DNA of 9,211 nt, taken from Gammaproteobacteria bacterium. GTDB taxonomy: Bacteria > Pseudomonadota > Gammaproteobacteria > Methylococcales > Methylomonadaceae. The notes under the pieces are model-generated. The model saw nothing but the letters and a program-made list of their open reading frames with translations. It did no database searches and had not been told where the DNA came from. Below, in pieces: positions 7,573 through 9,211 of the stretch; the first letter of the stretch is position 1; every line of letters starts with the position of its first letter. The DNA is taken from positions 1 to 9,211 of the forward strand of contig JANEMG010000071.1 of NCBI GenBank assembly GCA_024511045.1, in the 5' to 3' direction. The position numbers were made by a program, and so were the translations under genes.

Positions 7573-8830
7573 AGCCGATGTCGGTGCGGTAGTAGACGTC
7601 CGGCCAGTGGATGCCGCGGGTCAATTGATAAGCGCTGCGCTGCGCCTCACGGAGGTCGCTGCCCAGCGCGCAGACGCACAACACCCGCCCCCCGGCAGTG
7701 ACGATCCGGTCGTCGTCCAGCTTCGTTCCGGCATGAAAGATCTTGCTGTCGGGAGGATCGCTGGCAGGCAGTCCGGTGATGACATCGCCTTTCCGGTAAG
7801 CATTGGGGTAGCCGCCGGAAGCCATCACCACGCCCAGTGCCGGCCGCTCGTCCCAGCGCGATGTGACGCCATGCAGTTTGCCATCCAGTGCGGCCAGACA
7901 CAGTTCCACGAGATCGCTCTGCAGGCGCATCATGATCGGCTGGGTTTCGGGATCGCCAAAGCGGCAATTGTATTCCAGCACCTTGATGCTGCCGTCACTG
8001 CCTATCATCAGCCCGGCATACAGGAATCCGGTGTAGGGATGGCCCTCTTCGGCCATGCCCTGCAGCGTCGGTGCGATGACCTCCCGCATGATGCGCCGAT
8101 GGATTTCCGGCGTCACCACCGGTGCCGGGGAATAGGCGCCCATGCCGCCGGTATTGGGACCCTGGTCACCGTTGTCGCGGGCCTTGTGGTCCTGGGATGT
8201 AGCCATCGGCAGGGCCTCTCTGCCATCGGCAATGACGATGAAGCTGGCCTCTTCACCCTGCAGGAATTCTTCGATCACGACGCGGCTGCCGGCTGTGCCG
8301 AAGATGTTCCCGGACAGCATGTCTTCAATGGCGGCGATCGCCTGGTCTTCACTGTGTGCGACGACGACGCCTTTTCCCGCCGCCAGACCATCCGCCTTGA
8401 CCACGATCGGCGCACCTTTCCGGCGCACGTAGTCGATCGCCTGCTGTTTGTCGGTGAAGGCCTGATATTCGGCGCTGGGGATGTGATGCCGAGCCATGAA
8501 ATCCTTGCAGAAGGTCTTCGAGCCCTCCAGCCGGGAAGCCATGCGGCTGGGCCCAAAACATTTCAGGCCGGCCTGCTGGAAGCTGTCGACGATGCCGGCG
8601 ACCAGCGGCACTTCAGGTCCAACAATGGTCAGGCCGATCTGTTCGGACAAAGCAAAGTCCAGCAGCGCGGCTATGTCGGTGGCGGCGATATCGACATTTT
8701 CCAGGCCGGGCTCCAGTGCCGTACCGACATTGCCGGGGGCGACGTAGACGATATCGGCCAGGGGCGATTGTTTTGCCTTCCAGGCCAGGGCGTGTTCACG
8801 GCCGCCGCTGCCGATGATGAGGATTTTCAT
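7550..8830 (-). CDS. purD: Phosphoribosylamine-glycine ligase (GAR synthetase)
   Basis: This 426-residue cytosolic ATP-grasp enzyme catalyses the second step of de novo purine synthesis: phosphoribosylamine + glycine + ATP give glycinamide ribonucleotide. The length is standard. Motifs from the N-terminus: MKILIIGSGGREHALAWK (1-18), GPEVPLVAGIVD (71-82), VVKADGLAAGKGVVVA (143-158, ATP-grasp), QGEEASF (191-197), NTGGMGAYSPAP (226-237) and the metal-binding LEYNCRFGDPETQ (285-297). All are intact. The ATG is fixed by the conserved MKILIIGSGGREHA start, although no strong Shine-Dalgarno sequence precedes it. In many gammaproteobacteria purD follows purH. Here at least 380 bp upstream hold no purH, so either an intergenic repeat separates them or purD is transcribed alone. 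The 3' end overlaps the AlkB-type gene tail to tail by 23 bp, leaving no room for a separate terminator. Confidence 0.97.
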   Translation of the reverse strand: MKILIIGSGGREHALAWKAKQSPLADIVYVAPGNVGTALEPGLENVDIAATDIAALLDFALSEQIGLTIVGPEVPLVAGIVDSFQQAGLKCFGPSRMASRLEGSKTFCKDFMARHHIPSAEYQAFTDKQQAIDYVRRKGAPIVVKADGLAAGKGVVVAHSEDQAIAAIEDMLSGNIFGTAGSRVVIEEFLQGEEASFIVIADGREALPMATSQDHKARDNGDQGPNTGGMGAYSPAPVVTPEIHRRIMREVIAPTLQGMAEEGHPYTGFLYAGLMIGSDGSIKVLEYNCRFGDPETQPIMMRLQSDLVELCLAALDGKLHGVTSRWDERPALGVVMASGGYPNAYRKGDVITGLPASDPPDSKIFHAGTKLDDDRIVTAGGRVLCVCALGSDLREAQRSAYQLTRGIHWPDVYYRTDIGFKALPPT

Positions 8831-8880
8831 GTTTGATGATTCGCAGTTTCGAAAGGAACGGATCGATTCAATTTAATGTT

Positions 8881-9046
8881 TGCCGGTCGTTACTACTCGG
8901 GCCCCTTTGGGTGGTCTGTTCCGGAAGACGCCGTGAATACGTCCCTGTAGGCTTGGCTTTGGCATCCCTGCCAAAGACACTTCCTCCACAGACCACCTAT
9001 AGGGGCTTCTTCCGGTAGGGGTGAGTAGTTACTGCCGGTCGCTATT
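8881..9046. repeat. Nested inverted-repeat (MITE-like or structured RNA) element
   Basis: Three nested inverted repeats share one centre. Outermost: GTTACTACTC (8889-8898) with GAGTAGTTAC (9023-9032), 9 of 10 bases paired. Middle: GCCCCTTTGGGTGGTCTGT (8901-8919) with ACAGACCACCTATAGGGGC (8988-9006), 17 of 19. Innermost: CTTTGGCA (8957-8964) with TGCCAAAG (8969-8976), perfect, with a TCCC loop. Imperfect direct repeats flank or overlap the outer arms: TGCCGGTCGTTACT (8881-8894) and TGCCGGTCGCTATT (9033-9046), 12 of 14 identical. The internal text (GCCGTGAATACGTCCCTG and the 'GGCATCCCTGCC' apex) resembles, from memory, dispersed intergenic repeats of gammaproteobacteria. No transposase is present. 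Confidence 0.65.
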
Positions 9047-9095
9047 GCCCGAGGGATGCTTATCAACTGAAGTTTCCCAATTTTTTGGAGAATGA

Positions 9096-9115
9096 ATATT
9101 AGGGCCGACTAATAT
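9096..9115. promoter_or_regulatory. Perfect 7-bp dyad, candidate operator
   Basis: ATATTAG (9096-9102) and CTAATAT (9109-9115) form a perfect inverted repeat with a 6-base spacer. This geometry suits a dimeric regulator. It overlaps the possible -10 box of the minus-strand promoter candidate upstream of purD. It does not resemble the PurR site of E. coli. A chance dyad in AT-rich DNA is possible. Confidence 0.3.
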
Positions 9116-9139
9116 GGCGGATAAATTAGTGCTTGGCAA
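9111..9139 (-). promoter_or_regulatory. Candidate sigma-70 promoter for purD
   Basis: Read on the minus strand, TTGCCA (9139-9134) matches the -35 consensus at 5 of 6 positions. It is followed after exactly 17 bases by CATATT (9116-9111), which matches the -10 consensus at 4 of 6. Transcription would run towards purD through the nested repeat element, giving a leader of roughly 270 bases. The -10 match is weak, and other AT-rich positions nearby could serve. Confidence 0.25.
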
Positions 9140-9211
9140 TATTCTTGTTTATTTTGTTTCTTTCGCTTGAAAAACAATAGGTTATTGATGAATGAAGCCT
9201 GATTTTACTGT

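Larger units (their letters stand above)
8831..9211. other. Intergenic region upstream of purD to the window edge
   Basis: No gene can be supported in these 381 bases. The proximal part (about 8881-9046) is the nested inverted-repeat element listed separately. The distal part (about 9061-9211) is AT-rich and has the look of a promoter region, with a possible minus-strand promoter and a perfect 7-base dyad. At the very end an ATG at 9192 stays open to the window edge (MKPDFT), with AGG about ten bases before it. It is too short to call a gene start. Confidence 0.5.

Noticed and set aside
7607..8836. 409-codon plus-strand open frame opposite purD
   Set aside because: purD on the minus strand has every family motif; the opposite frame has none and is a coding-bias shadow.
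8833..9018. 61-codon plus-strand open frame
   Set aside because: It runs through the nested inverted-repeat element, has no convincing ribosome binding site and no recognisable sequence.

Overview
This is a chromosomal window from a Gram-negative bacterium, most likely a gammaproteobacterium of fairly high GC content. Three things point there: an M18 aminopeptidase of the ApeB type, a YfiR/diguanylate-cyclase cassette next to a TonB-dependent outer-membrane receptor, and intergenic repeats that resemble dispersed repeats I remember from gammaproteobacterial genomes. A methanotroph-like (Methylococcales) or related lineage is possible, but this is a weak impression. No rRNA, tRNA, CRISPR array, transposase or phage gene is visible.

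Layout. (1) 138-1439 (+) encodes an M18 zinc aminopeptidase with all metal ligands visible, preceded by two small hairpins. (2) 1440-1905 is a gap of about 465 bp with no gene; it contains a palindromic repeat-like element around 1619-1707. (3) 1906-6924 (+) is a tightly packed set of three genes: a periplasmic YfiR-family protein (GTG start), a membrane-bound CHASE8-like/HAMP/PAS/GGDEF/EAL c-di-GMP enzyme, and a TonB-dependent receptor. The first two genes overlap by 4 bp and the second and third by 7 bp. (4) 6964-7572 (+) is an AlkB-type 2-oxoglutarate/Fe(II) dioxygenase for DNA alkylation repair. (5) 7550-8830 (-) is purD, converging on the dioxygenase gene and overlapping it by 23 bp. (6) 8831-9211 has no gene; it holds a nested inverted-repeat element (8889-9032) and an AT-rich stretch with a possible purD promoter and a perfect dyad.

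How the genes may work together. The three-gene set looks like an envelope-sensing c-di-GMP module. In the known YfiBNR system, periplasmic YfiR represses the inner-membrane cyclase YfiN and is controlled from the outer membrane by YfiB. Here the outer-membrane position is occupied by a TonB-dependent receptor, and the cyclase also carries a PAS domain and an apparently competent EAL phosphodiesterase domain with an intact I-site. An attractive but unproven model is that receptor occupancy or transport is relayed through YfiR to set c-di-GMP.

The most striking direct observation is that the receptor gene is broken by a 38-bp tandem duplication (6116-6153 and 6154-6191, one mismatch). Removing one copy restores a continuous 690-residue receptor ending in phenylalanine. 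It may be a recent inactivation, a reversible slippage switch, or an assembly artefact at a contig join.
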